Positions 6,650 through 15,598 of a stretch of 37,624 nt of DNA are shown here, piece by piece. The position numbers and the translations under genes are program-made. Position 1 is the first letter of the stretch. The number at the start of each line of letters is the position of its first letter. The notes beneath the pieces were generated by a model. It did not search any database. It was not told the origin of the DNA and worked only from the letters and a program-made list of their open reading frames with translations. This DNA is from an uncultured Neomegalonema sp. (GTDB lineage Bacteria > Pseudomonadota > Alphaproteobacteria > Rhodobacterales > Rhodobacteraceae). Where the stretch lies: positions 1 to 37,624 of the forward strand of contig CALFWP010000122.1 of assembly GCA_937927905.1 (NCBI GenBank), written 5' to 3'.

Positions 6650-8758
6650 TCAGCCTGCGGTCAGGTCTTCACCGGTGGATTGATCCACGGCTTTCATGGA
6701 GAGTTTGACCTTGCCGCGATCGGCGAACCCGAGCAGCTTGACCTTGACCACATCGCCTTCTTTGACGTGATCGGACGGCTTGCTTCCGCGCTCATTCGAC
6801 ATTTCCGAGATATGGACTAGGCCGTCTTTCGGGCCGAAGAAATTGACGAATGCGCCGAATTCCATGACCTTGACGACCTTGCCGTCATAGATCTTGCCGA
6901 CTTCCGGTTCGGCGGCGATGTGCATGATCATCTCTTTCGCTTTCTCGATCTGCTCGGCATTCGAGGAGGCGATTTTGATGATGCCTTCGTCGTTGATATC
7001 AACCTTTGCACCTGATTCCTCCACGATGCCGCGGATGACCTTGCCGCCCGAGCCGATGACTTCGCGGATTTTATCGGGGTTGATCTGCATTGTTTCAATG
7101 CGCGGCGCATGGGCGGAGAATTCGTCGCGGCCTGAGGACAGAGCCTTGCCCATTTCGCCGAGGATGTGATTGCGTCCGTCATGGGCCTGACTGAGCGCCT
7201 GTTTCATGATCGCTTCGGTAATCCCGGCGACCTTGATGTCCATTTGCAGCGAAGTGATGCCTTCGGAGGTGCCCGCCACTTTGAAATCCATATCCCCGAG
7301 GTGATCTTCGTCACCGAGGATATCGGTCAGAACAGCAAACTGCCCGTCATCTTCCAGGATAAGGCCCATTGCAACGCCCGCCACCGGACGGGTCAGGGGA
7401 ACGCCTGCATCCATCATCGACAGCGAGCCGCCGCAGACCGAAGCCATCGAGGACGAGCCGTTGGACTCGGTAATCTCGGAGACGACACGGATGGTATACG
7501 GGAAATCCGTTGCCGCAGGCAGAACCGCGTGGAGCGCCCGCCATGCCAGCTTACCGTGACCGATCTCGCGGCGACCCGGAGGGCCGAAACGACCGGCTTC
7601 ACCGACAGAATAAGGCGGGAAGTTATAGTGCAGCAGGAAGCGTTCGCGGTAATCTCCGTCAAGGGCATCAATGCGTTGTTCATCATCGCCGGTACCGAGG
7701 GTTGTTACGCACAGCGCCTGAGTCTCACCCCGTGTAAAGAGGGCCGAGCCGTGGGTGCGCGGCAGCATGCCGACATGGGATTCGATGGCACGTACCGTGG
7801 CCAGGTCGCGGCCGTCGATGCGCTTGCCGGTCTTAACGATATCCCCGCGCACGATGGATTTTTCCAACTTTTTGATACATCCGCCGACGGCGCTGCTGTC
7901 TTCCATCTCTTCTTCGGACAGCCCCCCCTGGATCAGGTCACGGGCGGCGGAGACTTTTTCCTGACGCTCGGTCTTATCGACGGTGCTGAAGGCATCGCGC
8001 ATGGCGCTTTCGCCGAGGCCTTTGACCTTGTCGTAAAGGGCGGAGTGATCGGCCTGTTGCACATCGAACGGCTCTTTAGCACATTCTTCGGCCAGCGAGA
8101 TAATCATGTCGATCACCGGCTGAATGGATTTATGCCCGAACATCACCGCGCCGAGCATCACATCTTCACTCAGTTCGGAGGCTTCGGACTCCACCATCAT
8201 CACGGCGTCCTGGGTTCCGGCCATCACAAGATCAAGTTTGCTGTCCGCAAGGTCTTCAGAGGTCGGATTCAGCTTGTATTCACCGTTGATATAACCGACG
8301 CGGCACCCGCTGATCGGTCCCATGAACGGCGCACCGGAGATGGTCAGGGCGGCAGAGGCCGCAATCATCGCCACCATATCCGGGTCGTTCTCAAGATCAT
8401 GACTGAGAACGGTACAGATCACCTGGGTTTCGTTCTTGAAGCCGTCAACAAACAGCGGACGGATCGGCCGGTCGATCAGACGGGAGGTCAGGGTTTCTTT
8501 TTCCGAAGGACGGGCTTCGCGCTTCAGGTATCCGCCCGGGATTTTACCGGCGGCATAGAATTTTTCCTGGTAATGGACGGTCAGCGGGAAGAAATCGAAC
8601 CCGGGTTTCGGCTTTTTCTCAAAGGTAACAGCGGCCAGCACGGATGTCTCGCCGAGTGTTACAATCACGGCTCCATCGGCCTGCCGTGCAACGCGCCCTG
8701 TTTCGATCGAAAGGGTTTCCCCTGCGTATTCTATTTCTTTACGGACGATATCAAGCAT
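6650..8758 (-). CDS. pnp: Polyribonucleotide nucleotidyltransferase (PNPase)
   Basis: PNPase degrades RNA 3' to 5' by phosphorolysis, can add tails, and works in the RNA degradosome. The 702-aa protein has the two RNase PH-like cores: the first begins with IETGRVARQADGAVIV, the second carries FPPYSVGEAGRFGPPGRREIGHG and the phosphate-site region ESNGSSSMASVCGGSLSMMD. A KH domain follows (IREVIGSGGKVIRGI) and then an S1 domain (GKVVKVMEFGAFVNF to GLVHISEMS). The open frame extends 60 codons upstream, but AAGGAAAG sits 7 nt before the ATG at 8758 and the protein then starts MLDIVRKEI as in relatives. It is the last gene of the truB-rpsO-pnp cluster, 236 nt after rpsO. Confidence 0.97.
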   Translation of the reverse strand: MLDIVRKEIEYAGETLSIETGRVARQADGAVIVTLGETSVLAAVTFEKKPKPGFDFFPLTVHYQEKFYAAGKIPGGYLKREARPSEKETLTSRLIDRPIRPLFVDGFKNETQVICTVLSHDLENDPDMVAMIAASAALTISGAPFMGPISGCRVGYINGEYKLNPTSEDLADSKLDLVMAGTQDAVMMVESEASELSEDVMLGAVMFGHKSIQPVIDMIISLAEECAKEPFDVQQADHSALYDKVKGLGESAMRDAFSTVDKTERQEKVSAARDLIQGGLSEEEMEDSSAVGGCIKKLEKSIVRGDIVKTGKRIDGRDLATVRAIESHVGMLPRTHGSALFTRGETQALCVTTLGTGDDEQRIDALDGDYRERFLLHYNFPPYSVGEAGRFGPPGRREIGHGKLAWRALHAVLPAATDFPYTIRVVSEITESNGSSSMASVCGGSLSMMDAGVPLTRPVAGVAMGLILEDDGQFAVLTDILGDEDHLGDMDFKVAGTSEGITSLQMDIKVAGITEAIMKQALSQAHDGRNHILGEMGKALSSGRDEFSAHAPRIETMQINPDKIREVIGSGGKVIRGIVEESGAKVDINDEGIIKIASSNAEQIEKAKEMIMHIAAEPEVGKIYDGKVVKVMEFGAFVNFFGPKDGLVHISEMSNERGSKPSDHVKEGDVVKVKLLGFADRGKVKLSMKAVDQSTGEDLTAG

Positions 8759-8908
8759 CATTCTTTCCTTGCGTAAGCGGATCGGGGCCTTCCCCGTGAT
8801 CCGCAATGCGGCGTAGTCAGACGCCGCGCGGTTCGCGCCGGATTGCGCGAAGGCCCTGGTTTGTTTGTCGTGGCGAAGGGCCGGAACGCCGGAGTTATAA
8901 ACACCAAA

Positions 8909-8930
8909 GCCCCCGCAGGCATGCAGGGGC
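8909..8930 (-). terminator. Hairpin between rpsO and pnp (terminator or RNA-processing site)
   Basis: On the minus strand a GCCCC/GGGGC stem with a mismatch and a three-pair inner stem forms 65 nt past rpsO, followed by a poor T run. In E. coli the rpsO-pnp gap holds a partial terminator and the RNase III site used in PNPase autoregulation. This hairpin could serve either purpose, but sequence alone does not decide. Confidence 0.4.
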
Positions 8931-8994
8931 ACCGCCACGCCCTATGGGATGCGGCACGGTGGGTATAATTTGTATAGCGTAATCACCGGCCCGC

Positions 8995-9264
8995 TTATTT
9001 GCGGATGCCGAGCTTTCCGATAAGGGCCTTGTAAGCCTCTTCATCGTTTTTACGTATATAATCAAGCAGCTTGCGGCGGGTGCTGACCATTTTCAGCAGA
9101 CCACGGCGGCTGTGATTGTCTTTTTTGTTTGTTTTGAAGTGTTCGGTCAGATTGGTAATGCGCTCTGTCAGAATCGCGACTTGCACGGGGGCGGAACCGG
9201 TATCACCATCAGTGATGGCGTGTTCCTTGATCAGTTCCTGTTTGCGTTCAGCGGTAATCGACAT
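8995..9264 (-). CDS. rpsO: 30S ribosomal protein S15
   Basis: S15 binds the central domain of 16S rRNA early in small-subunit assembly. The protein is 89 aa from the ATG at 9264, the exact usual length, starting MSITAERKQELIKEHA. It has the conserved rRNA-binding patterns GDTGSAPVQVAILTERI, HSRRGLLKMVSTRRKLLDYI and the tail YKALIGKLGIRK. A start seven codons upstream is possible in frame but would run into truB; GGAGA, inside the truB end, precedes the chosen ATG. It begins only 4 nt after the truB stop codon. Confidence 0.97.
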   Translation of the reverse strand: MSITAERKQELIKEHAITDGDTGSAPVQVAILTERITNLTEHFKTNKKDNHSRRGLLKMVSTRRKLLDYIRKNDEEAYKALIGKLGIRK

Positions 9265-9268
9265 GGAT

Positions 9269-10192
9269 TTATCTTTCTCCGGCACCGGTCAGAAGTAAAA
9301 CACGCTCAGGGTGCAGCAGACCGGCCTTTATCCGGCCTATGGCAACCGGCACTCCGTCAAGAGAAGCCCATGCCGTCTGGCCGTATTCGTGACCGGAAAC
9401 AGCCACAGGCACCGCCTGCCCGTTTGTGAGCCTGTTTGCCTGCGCCTCTGTCATGGCAAGGGCCGGGATGCCGTCCAGCCCTGTCGCAACAGAGAGTATC
9501 CGTGCGTTGGAACCGTGCGTATGACGCATTTTTTCCAGAACTTCCAGTGAAATCGCGTCTTTAAGCGTAAAAGGCCCGGTTCGGGTGCGTCGCAGTTGCG
9601 TAACATGCCCGTAACACCCCAAAGCAAGCCCCAGATCGCGCCCGATGGCCCGGACATAGCCGCCCTTTCCGCAGGTCATCTCAAAAACGGCAGTATCTTC
9701 ATCGGGCTGTTCCACGAGGGCCAGTTTATCCATGCGAATCGGTCTTGCGGAGAGTTCCGGTGTTTCACCCTTGCGGGCGAGAGCATAGGATCGTTCGCCG
9801 TTGATTTTGATCGCTGAATAGGCGGGGGGAATTTGCTGAATGGTGCCGGTAAAACTTGGCAGGACGGCTTCGATCCCGGCGCGGGTCGGGCGGCGGTCCG
9901 AACGCTGCGTGATCTCGCCCTCGGAATCGTCGGTATTGGTGGCCGCGCCCCAGCGCACGGTAAAGCGGTAGGATTTGTCCCCGTCCATGACGTAAGGAAC
10001 GGTCTTGGTCGCCTCGCCCAGTGCCATGGCGAGAACACCGGTTGCCAGCGGATCCAGAGTTCCGGCATGACCGCATTTTTGCGCGTTCAACGCCCAGCGT
10101 GTTTTGCCAACCAGCGGCGTGGAGCCGATGCCGGAGGGTTTATCGAGGATCAGCCAGCCATGGACCGGATTGCCTTTGCGTTTTCGTGCCAT
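9269..10192 (-). CDS. truB: tRNA pseudouridine(55) synthase
   Basis: TruB isomerises uridine 55 in the T-loop of nearly all tRNAs. The 307-aa protein shows GWLILDKPSGIGS (motif I), then the catalytic motif CGHAGTLDPLATGVL with Asp in GTLDPLA, and the later QIPPAYSAIKINGERSYALAR region. The C-terminal portion (residues about 240-305) resembles the usual short PUA-like tail. It lies 33 nt after the UdgX gene and 4 nt before rpsO, so it connects the DNA-repair-like pair to the ribosome/RNA-decay genes in one transcription unit. infB and rbfA, its usual upstream partners, are not here. Confidence 0.95.
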   Translation of the reverse strand: MARKRKGNPVHGWLILDKPSGIGSTPLVGKTRWALNAQKCGHAGTLDPLATGVLAMALGEATKTVPYVMDGDKSYRFTVRWGAATNTDDSEGEITQRSDRRPTRAGIEAVLPSFTGTIQQIPPAYSAIKINGERSYALARKGETPELSARPIRMDKLALVEQPDEDTAVFEMTCGKGGYVRAIGRDLGLALGCYGHVTQLRRTRTGPFTLKDAISLEVLEKMRHTHGSNARILSVATGLDGIPALAMTEAQANRLTNGQAVPVAVSGHEYGQTAWASLDGVPVAIGRIKAGLLHPERVLLLTGAGER

Positions 10193-10225
10193 GGGTCGCG
10201 TGCCTAAGGCCCGTGCGCCGACGGG

Positions 10226-11662
10226 TCAAGCGGGTGTATTCTCTTTCGCTTCCAGTCTTTGCCGTACCCTTGCAAGGTCACTGACAAGCGTATGATAGGC
10301 CCGCTCGCGCTCTTCGGGTACGGTTTGCCGCAACACGGCGGCGGGGTGCAGACCGGCAAAGGCTAACCCGCCGTCAAAACAGGAAAAACCTTCCCTTGCC
10401 CCTGTCACGCTCAGCGTTTTGCCGTGCAGCGCCCGGATCGCGGTTGCACCCATAGCCAAAGTCAGGCGGGGTTTGATCCACGAGCGTTCAGCCTTCAGCC
10501 ACCGACGGCAATGGTCGATATGGGCGGTGCCAGGTGTGCGGTGCAATCGGGTCTTGCCTTTAGGGATAAAGCGGAAATGTTTGACCGCATTGGTCAGATA
10601 AAGCGCATCGCGCGATAAACCGGCCCCGGCCAGCGCCTCATCGAAAACCGCTCCGGCGGGGCCGGTAAAGGGCCGTCCGGTTATATCCTCGGTATCCCCG
10701 GGCTGTTCACCGACGATCATCAGCGGGGTATCCGCCGGACCTTCGCCGAAAACCGTTTGCGTGGCATGACAGGCATGATCGCATAAAGTACATCCGGCGG
10801 CCTCACGCCGCAAAGTATCAAGCGCATCGGCGGGCGTTGCGCACGGATCGGAAAATTCATAGCTGGCCTCACGCTTAACCGGTGTCGGTGCCGCGCTGAC
10901 CATTTGTGTTTCCAGCGCGCGGGCCGAGGCGATCAGCGGTTCTATCAGGTCGGCCTCAGGCAGGTTTTTCCAGTATTTTTTCGGCATCTCCGATGTCATC
11001 GCCTTTACCTTGAGGCGGGCCGGGTTAAAAATGCTGCGGAAATATCCGCGCCACAGGTCCTCCAACTCATCCCCGTCCGGAGCCTGTGCCGCCGTTGTAC
11101 CCTCTGAATAGGTTAGTGTTTCACGGTCCCAATGGGCGCAGCAGTCCGGTGTCAGGATCGACCAGCGCATATTCGAAAAACGGCGCATGAAAAACGGCGC
11201 AGCCAGTTCCGTAATCCGGTGTTCGGGTTCGAACCACGCAACAAAAGTTTCCTCCGCCTCGCCCTTAACCTCTCGGAACCTTACGAAAGCATGCATTTTG
11301 TGCCGGTCGCGCCGGATGGCTTTGGTCAGCTTGTGCAGCGTGTGGACATCCTCATCGACGCTGTTTGCAAGCAATCCGGGCATATCCTGTGACCGCCAGA
11401 GCAGGCGGTAAAGCAGGTCGAATCGTGCCGGATCACGGTGACAGACCGCCATCTGCGCATCGGTCAGAAAGGCGCGCGGCACGGTAATCTTTGCCTTAGG
11501 CGCGGTGCCTGTATCACGGGTCATGACATCGAACAGATCCGCCTCCTCTGTGCAGACACGCCAAACCACATCTTCGGGACGGATACCTGCGCCGAGCAGG
11601 GCACGGGCGTGATCCCGCCAGCCGCTGAAATCCGTCTCATGACCGATATGAACGATCCGCAT
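10226..11662 (-). CDS. UdgX-type uracil-DNA binding protein with N-terminal DUF4130
   Basis: A 478-aa two-domain protein. Residues 1 to about 245 are DUF4130, with IRRDRHKMHAFVRFR, WSILTPDCCAHWD and FRSIFNPARLKVKAM. Residues about 275-470 form a family 4/UdgX uracil-DNA glycosylase domain: CTLCDHACHATQTVFGEGP (cluster cysteines), motif A GEQPGDTEDITGRPF, the loop KGKTRLHRTP and GLHPAAVLR. The His in KTRLH matches the KRRIH loop histidine by which UdgX bonds covalently to uracil-DNA, so I expect uracil capture rather than simple glycosylase turnover. I start at 11662, where ATG overlaps the stop of the radical SAM gene (TGATG) and the domain begins MRIVHIGHETDFSGWRD; the frame's longer upstream part lies inside that gene. 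No strong ribosome site is seen, consistent with coupling. Confidence 0.88.
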   Translation of the reverse strand: MRIVHIGHETDFSGWRDHARALLGAGIRPEDVVWRVCTEEADLFDVMTRDTGTAPKAKITVPRAFLTDAQMAVCHRDPARFDLLYRLLWRSQDMPGLLANSVDEDVHTLHKLTKAIRRDRHKMHAFVRFREVKGEAEETFVAWFEPEHRITELAAPFFMRRFSNMRWSILTPDCCAHWDRETLTYSEGTTAAQAPDGDELEDLWRGYFRSIFNPARLKVKAMTSEMPKKYWKNLPEADLIEPLIASARALETQMVSAAPTPVKREASYEFSDPCATPADALDTLRREAAGCTLCDHACHATQTVFGEGPADTPLMIVGEQPGDTEDITGRPFTGPAGAVFDEALAGAGLSRDALYLTNAVKHFRFIPKGKTRLHRTPGTAHIDHCRRWLKAERSWIKPRLTLAMGATAIRALHGKTLSVTGAREGFSCFDGGLAFAGLHPAAVLRQTVPEERERAYHTLVSDLARVRQRLEAKENTPA

Positions 11663-12900
11663 CAGAGCGCGAGCGAGAGCTGTTTTGCGGGCGGAGCCAA
11701 CAGGTCGCGCAAATCCGCCCGATCGGTTAAGGCGGTCGGCCTCCAATCCGCCGCCTCGATAAACGGTCTGATCTTTTTGATATTCCGGCACAGGCGCCCG
11801 ACATGCTCCAACCGCAAGCGGGTGTGCCGCCTTGCGGAGAGGATTTTACCTACGCTGCCTATGCCCAGGCCCGGCACTCGCAGCAGTATTTCTTTCGGTG
11901 CTTTATTCACATCCACCGGAAAGGCCGCCCGCCGGTTCAACGCCCAGGCCAGTTTCGGATCTATATCAAGAGGCAGCATCCCGTTTTCCATGCTGTGGGA
12001 AAGGTCATCGAGACCAAAGCCGTAAAACCGCCAGAGCCAATCCGCCTGATAAATCCGGTGCTCGCGCATCAGCGGCGGGCGTATCGGCGGCAGGTCTTTT
12101 GAGGCATCCGGAATCGGGCTGAACGCGGAGTAATACACCCGCTTGAGCTGATACGATCCATAAAGGTCAGCGCTGGAGCGCAGGATTTGCACATCTTTCG
12201 ACCCGTCAGCCCCGACGATCATCTGTGTGGACTGACCGGCGGGTGCAAAGCGCGGGGTACTTTTGAATTTTTTGCGCTCGTCTTTCCATTGCGCAATCCG
12301 CGCACGGGTCACGGCCATGGTGCTTTTGATACGTTTATCGTCCTTTTCGGGGGCAAATTTCGCCAACCCCTCACGGGTGGGAAGCTCGACATTAATCGAC
12401 ACCCGATCCGCCAGCCGTCCGGCTTCCGCAATCAACTCCGGATCGGCATCGGGAATAGTTTTGAGATGGATATACCCGCGAAAATCCAGCCTGTGCCGCA
12501 GGATACGGGCGGTTCCAACCAGTTGCTCCATGGTGTAATCGGGCGAGCGGATGATTCCGGACGACAGGAACAACCCTTCGATGTAATTGCGCTTGTAAAA
12601 GTCGGTGGTTAATGTAGCGAGTTCTTCGGGGGTAAACCGTGCCCGCCGGACATTCGAGCTGGAGCGGTTTACGCAAAACCGGCAATCAAACATGCAAACA
12701 TTGGTCATCAACACCTTCAACAGCGAGATACAGCGCCCGTCCGGAGTATAGGCGTGGCAAATCCCCATGCCTTCAGAAGATCCCATGCCCTTACCGCCGC
12801 GCGAATCGCGCCGTGTTGACCCGGACGAAGAGCAGGACGCATCGTACTTGGCCGCATCCGCGAGGATTTCGAGTTTTTCCAACCGTGTAATCGACGCCAT
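11662..12900 (-). CDS. Putative DNA modification/repair radical SAM protein (UDG-linked)
   Basis: A 412-aa radical SAM protein of the family that travels with DUF4130/UdgX proteins. The cluster motif is CMFDCRFC (Cys69, Cys73, Cys76), set after SLLKVLMTN. Upstream, Ser/Gly-rich SSSGSTRRDSRGGKGMGSS and GICHAYTPDGRCI are typical of the family. Near the C-terminus, EILLRVPGLGIGSVGKILSA is a helix-hairpin-helix DNA-binding motif. DNA binding plus radical chemistry suggests action on DNA bases, but no reaction has been assigned to my knowledge. The ATG at 12900 gives the usual start MASITRLEKLEIL; only a weak AAAGG precedes it. Its stop overlaps the UdgX start by one base. It is the first gene of the minus-strand cluster down to pnp and is divergent from chvI. 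Confidence 0.88.
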   Translation of the reverse strand: MASITRLEKLEILADAAKYDASCSSSGSTRRDSRGGKGMGSSEGMGICHAYTPDGRCISLLKVLMTNVCMFDCRFCVNRSSSNVRRARFTPEELATLTTDFYKRNYIEGLFLSSGIIRSPDYTMEQLVGTARILRHRLDFRGYIHLKTIPDADPELIAEAGRLADRVSINVELPTREGLAKFAPEKDDKRIKSTMAVTRARIAQWKDERKKFKSTPRFAPAGQSTQMIVGADGSKDVQILRSSADLYGSYQLKRVYYSAFSPIPDASKDLPPIRPPLMREHRIYQADWLWRFYGFGLDDLSHSMENGMLPLDIDPKLAWALNRRAAFPVDVNKAPKEILLRVPGLGIGSVGKILSARRHTRLRLEHVGRLCRNIKKIRPFIEAADWRPTALTDRADLRDLLAPPAKQLSLAL

Positions 12901-12972
12901 AACCTTTACCAAACTATGCTGGAGCTATACCTGGATACGGGAATGTACATCAAATGTTCCGCATAGCAAGGG

Positions 12973-13001
12973 CTGCGGATTGTCGCGGAGGCTGTCCGCA
13001 G
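12973..13001. promoter_or_regulatory. Inverted repeat in the radical SAM / chvI divergent gap
   Basis: CTGCGGA at 12973-12979 and TCCGCAG at 12995-13001 form a perfect 7-bp dyad with a 15-nt spacer. It lies midway in the 193-bp gap between two divergent genes. It could be an operator or an RNA hairpin; no regulator can be named. Confidence 0.3.
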
Positions 13002-13093
13002 TGCAAATTGTGCCGTTAACCTTCCTGCCATTGTCTCGCCCTTCAGGGAAGCTTATGCTCTGTTGAGATGAATTTTTCCGGAGTGCCGCTCTT

Positions 13094-13798
13094 ATGGTGA
13101 CGCCCACAATTGCGTTGGTCGATGACGACCGTAATATTCTGACCTCGGTATCCATTGCGCTGGAGGCCGAGGGGTTTGATGTGAAAACCTTTTCCGATCC
13201 AGCTGCTGCTCTGGCCGCGCTGAGCCAGTCCCCGCCCGATATCGCCGTGCTGGATATCAAAATGCCCCGCATGGATGGTATGGAACTGTTGCGACGTTTG
13301 CGGTTGAAATCCGATCTGCCGGTGATCTTTCTGACTTCGAAAGACGAAGAGATCGACGAGGTGCTGGGCCTGCGCATGGGGGCCGATGATTATATCCGCA
13401 AGCCGTTCTCACAACGACTGCTGATCGAGCGTATCCGCGCAGTTCTACGCCGCCGCGATGTACAGGTCGATGGCGGCGAGCGGGCGGAAAAAGACAAAAT
13501 CATGACGCGCGGCAAGCTGACCATGGATCCGCTGCGTCATTCCTGTATGTGGGATGGTGAACCTGTCACCTTAACGGTCACGGAATTCCTGATCCTGATG
13601 GCACTGGCCCAGCGGCCCGGTTTCGTCAAAAGCCGCGACAGCCTTATGGATGCCGCCTATGATGATCAGGTCTATGTTGATGACCGCACGATTGACAGTC
13701 ATATCAAGCGTATCCGTAAAAAGTTCCGCATGACCGATGATGAATTCGCTTCGATCGAGACACTCTATGGCGTCGGATACCGATATCGCGAAAGCTGA
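13094..13798 (+). CDS. chvI: Two-component response regulator, ChvI type
   Basis: An OmpR-class DNA-binding response regulator of 234 aa. The receiver domain shows the acidic pocket LVDDDRN, the phospho-acceptor Asp54 in VLDIKMP, the Thr/Ser in FLTSKDEE and the Lys in YIRKPF. The winged-helix domain follows (LTVTEFLILMALAQRPG, then VDDRTIDSHIKRIRKKF). The start MVTPTIALVDDDRNILTSVS is nearly diagnostic of ChvI, which in alphaproteobacteria controls envelope, acid-response and exopolysaccharide genes with the kinase ChvG. GGAG lies about 10 nt before the ATG. The gene overlaps chvG by 32 nt, so both are made from one message. Confidence 0.93.
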   Translation: MVTPTIALVDDDRNILTSVSIALEAEGFDVKTFSDPAAALAALSQSPPDIAVLDIKMPRMDGMELLRRLRLKSDLPVIFLTSKDEEIDEVLGLRMGADDYIRKPFSQRLLIERIRAVLRRRDVQVDGGERAEKDKIMTRGKLTMDPLRHSCMWDGEPVTLTVTEFLILMALAQRPGFVKSRDSLMDAAYDDQVYVDDRTIDSHIKRIRKKFRMTDDEFASIETLYGVGYRYRES

Positions 13799-15557
13799 GC
13801 CTTTGCCCGATTCCGGCGTTACTGTTGTTCAGGAACAATCTGATGGAAAAGGCGTTCCGCCGCCTCTGGATACTGATCTCTCCGGCGGGGATTTACCGGT
13901 TCGGCGGCAGCGGACCAGACGCAAATTTTCATTCCGGTCTCTTTTACGGAAAGCGGATGTCCGAAGCTGGGTAAGAACGTTAAGCCCTTTAAGCAGCCTG
14001 GCCCAACGGATTATTGCTATTAATCTGATTGGCCTTGCAATGCTGGTGGCCGGTGTTCTGTTCCTGAATCAGCTGCGCACGGAGCTGATTCAGGTCCGTG
14101 TGAATTCTCTGGCAACCCAGGGAAAGATCCTGGCGACCGCTGTTGCGGAGCTTGCAGCCGGACCCCCGGATGTGAACCGCTATGATGCTTATGCCGCAAA
14201 TGATCTGTTGCGGCAATTGACGCTGCCGACAGGTCAGCGGGCGCAACTTTACACACGGGGACGACTGACCGGGGATACCCGCAGTTTTGATTTTACCGGT
14301 GTGCCGGTGGAAACGGAATTGCTGGAACCGCCATCACAGAAAACCGGGGGGTTTCTGGGCCGGGTAGAGAGTCTTTACAGCCGTTCGGCCAAGGCCTTTT
14401 TCGATGATGACCTGCCGCTTTATATCGAAACGCCCGTAGCCGGTATCACAGAGGATGCCGAAGTATACGAAGCCGCCCGTGGTACGGTGTCATCGGCGTT
14501 GCGCGTCAATTCCGGTGGACAGCTGATCGTTTCCGTCGCGGTCCCGATCCGGAAACTGAAAGCGGTGATGGGCGTGCTGGTGCTGTCCACCGAAGGCGGG
14601 GATATCGATCGTGTGATCCGTGTCGGACGTATCGAAATTTTACGTGTTGTCGTGGTTGCGGGCTTTGTTTCACTTTTGCTGGCGTTCTTACTGGCACGCG
14701 GGATCGCCAGGCCGCTTCGGAAACTGGCCGTCGCTGCAGAAGCCGCCGGAGTGCAGGAAGATATGCAAATCAGGCCGGACCGCATAGAAATTCCCGATTA
14801 CACAGCCCGTGCGGATGAAATCGGTGATTTATCGGGCGCTTTGCGCCGCATGACCAGGGCGCTTTACTCGCGCATTGATGCTATCGAGTCTTTTGCGGCA
14901 GATGTGGCACATGAAATCAAGAATCCGCTGACCTCCCTGCGCTCTGCTGTTGAGACGATGGAGCTGGCCAAAACCGATGCGTCCCGCGCACGTCTGCTGG
15001 AGGTGATTCAGCATGATGTCACCCGCCTCGACCGGCTGGTAACGGATATTTCGAACGCCTCGCGTCTTGATGCGGAACTTGTCCGCGAAAAACGCGCGCC
15101 GTTTGATCTTGGTGCCCTGATTGAGACCATGGCGGATATTTCCTCTGCAAAAGATCACGGTGTGCTCTTTTCCATATCGGTCCCGCCGACACCGCTGATC
15201 GTACAGGGCCTTGAAAGCCGCATCGGTCAGGTACTGGCCAATCTGATTGAAAATGCAGTGTCTTTCAGTGGAAACGGCAGCCACATTACACTGACAGCAG
15301 GCCGGGGGGAAGACGGGGCGGCCTGGGTGCGCATTGAAGATGAAGGGCCGGGGATCCCCCCGGAAAATCTGGAAAGCATATTTCAGCGGTTTTATACGGA
15401 ACGCCCGGCACAGGAAGAATTCGGCCGCCATTCAGGGCTTGGCCTCTCGATTTCAAAACAGATTATCGATGCTCATGGCGGCACGATCCGCGCGGAAAAT
15501 ATTATCACGGATAAGATGACGAAAGGAGCGCGCTTTACGCTGCAACTTCCCGGTTAG
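13767..15557 (+). CDS. chvG: Sensor histidine kinase, ChvG type
   Basis: The membrane sensor partner of ChvI, 596 aa. Order: a charged cytoplasmic N-terminus (1-75), membrane segment 1 around IIAINLIGLAMLVAGVLFL, a periplasmic sensing region of roughly 190 residues (stimulus-sensing type), membrane segment 2 (VVVAGFVSLLLAFLLARGI), a HAMP linker, the H-box DVAHEIKNPLTSLRSA with His382, and an ATPase domain with N-box LIENAVSF, DEGPGIPP and GLGLSISKQI. I prefer the ATG at 13767 over one ten codons upstream because the latter overlaps chvI further. In relatives the periplasmic inhibitor ExoR restrains this sensor. The hprK and PTS genes that often follow chvG are missing; the next gene is on the opposite strand. 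Confidence 0.93.
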   Translation: MASDTDIAKAEPLPDSGVTVVQEQSDGKGVPPPLDTDLSGGDLPVRRQRTRRKFSFRSLLRKADVRSWVRTLSPLSSLAQRIIAINLIGLAMLVAGVLFLNQLRTELIQVRVNSLATQGKILATAVAELAAGPPDVNRYDAYAANDLLRQLTLPTGQRAQLYTRGRLTGDTRSFDFTGVPVETELLEPPSQKTGGFLGRVESLYSRSAKAFFDDDLPLYIETPVAGITEDAEVYEAARGTVSSALRVNSGGQLIVSVAVPIRKLKAVMGVLVLSTEGGDIDRVIRVGRIEILRVVVVAGFVSLLLAFLLARGIARPLRKLAVAAEAAGVQEDMQIRPDRIEIPDYTARADEIGDLSGALRRMTRALYSRIDAIESFAADVAHEIKNPLTSLRSAVETMELAKTDASRARLLEVIQHDVTRLDRLVTDISNASRLDAELVREKRAPFDLGALIETMADISSAKDHGVLFSISVPPTPLIVQGLESRIGQVLANLIENAVSFSGNGSHITLTAGRGEDGAAWVRIEDEGPGIPPENLESIFQRFYTERPAQEEFGRHSGLGLSISKQIIDAHGGTIRAENIITDKMTKGARFTLQLPG

Positions 15558-15578
15558 AGGCACACAAGGGGTATTAGC

Positions 15579-15598
15579 CCGGTTCTCGACCGGCTTTT
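15579..15598 (+). terminator. Weak terminator after chvG
   Basis: A 5-bp CCGGT/ACCGG stem with a 5-nt loop, then C and four T, lies about 20 nt past the chvG stop. The T run is short. Confidence 0.35.

Noticed and set aside
7166..8776. A 536-codon open frame on the plus strand opposite pnp
   Set aside because: It is fully antisense to a well-supported PNPase gene, has low-complexity His/Arg-rich content and no family resemblance. Long antisense frames are common opposite codon-biased genes.
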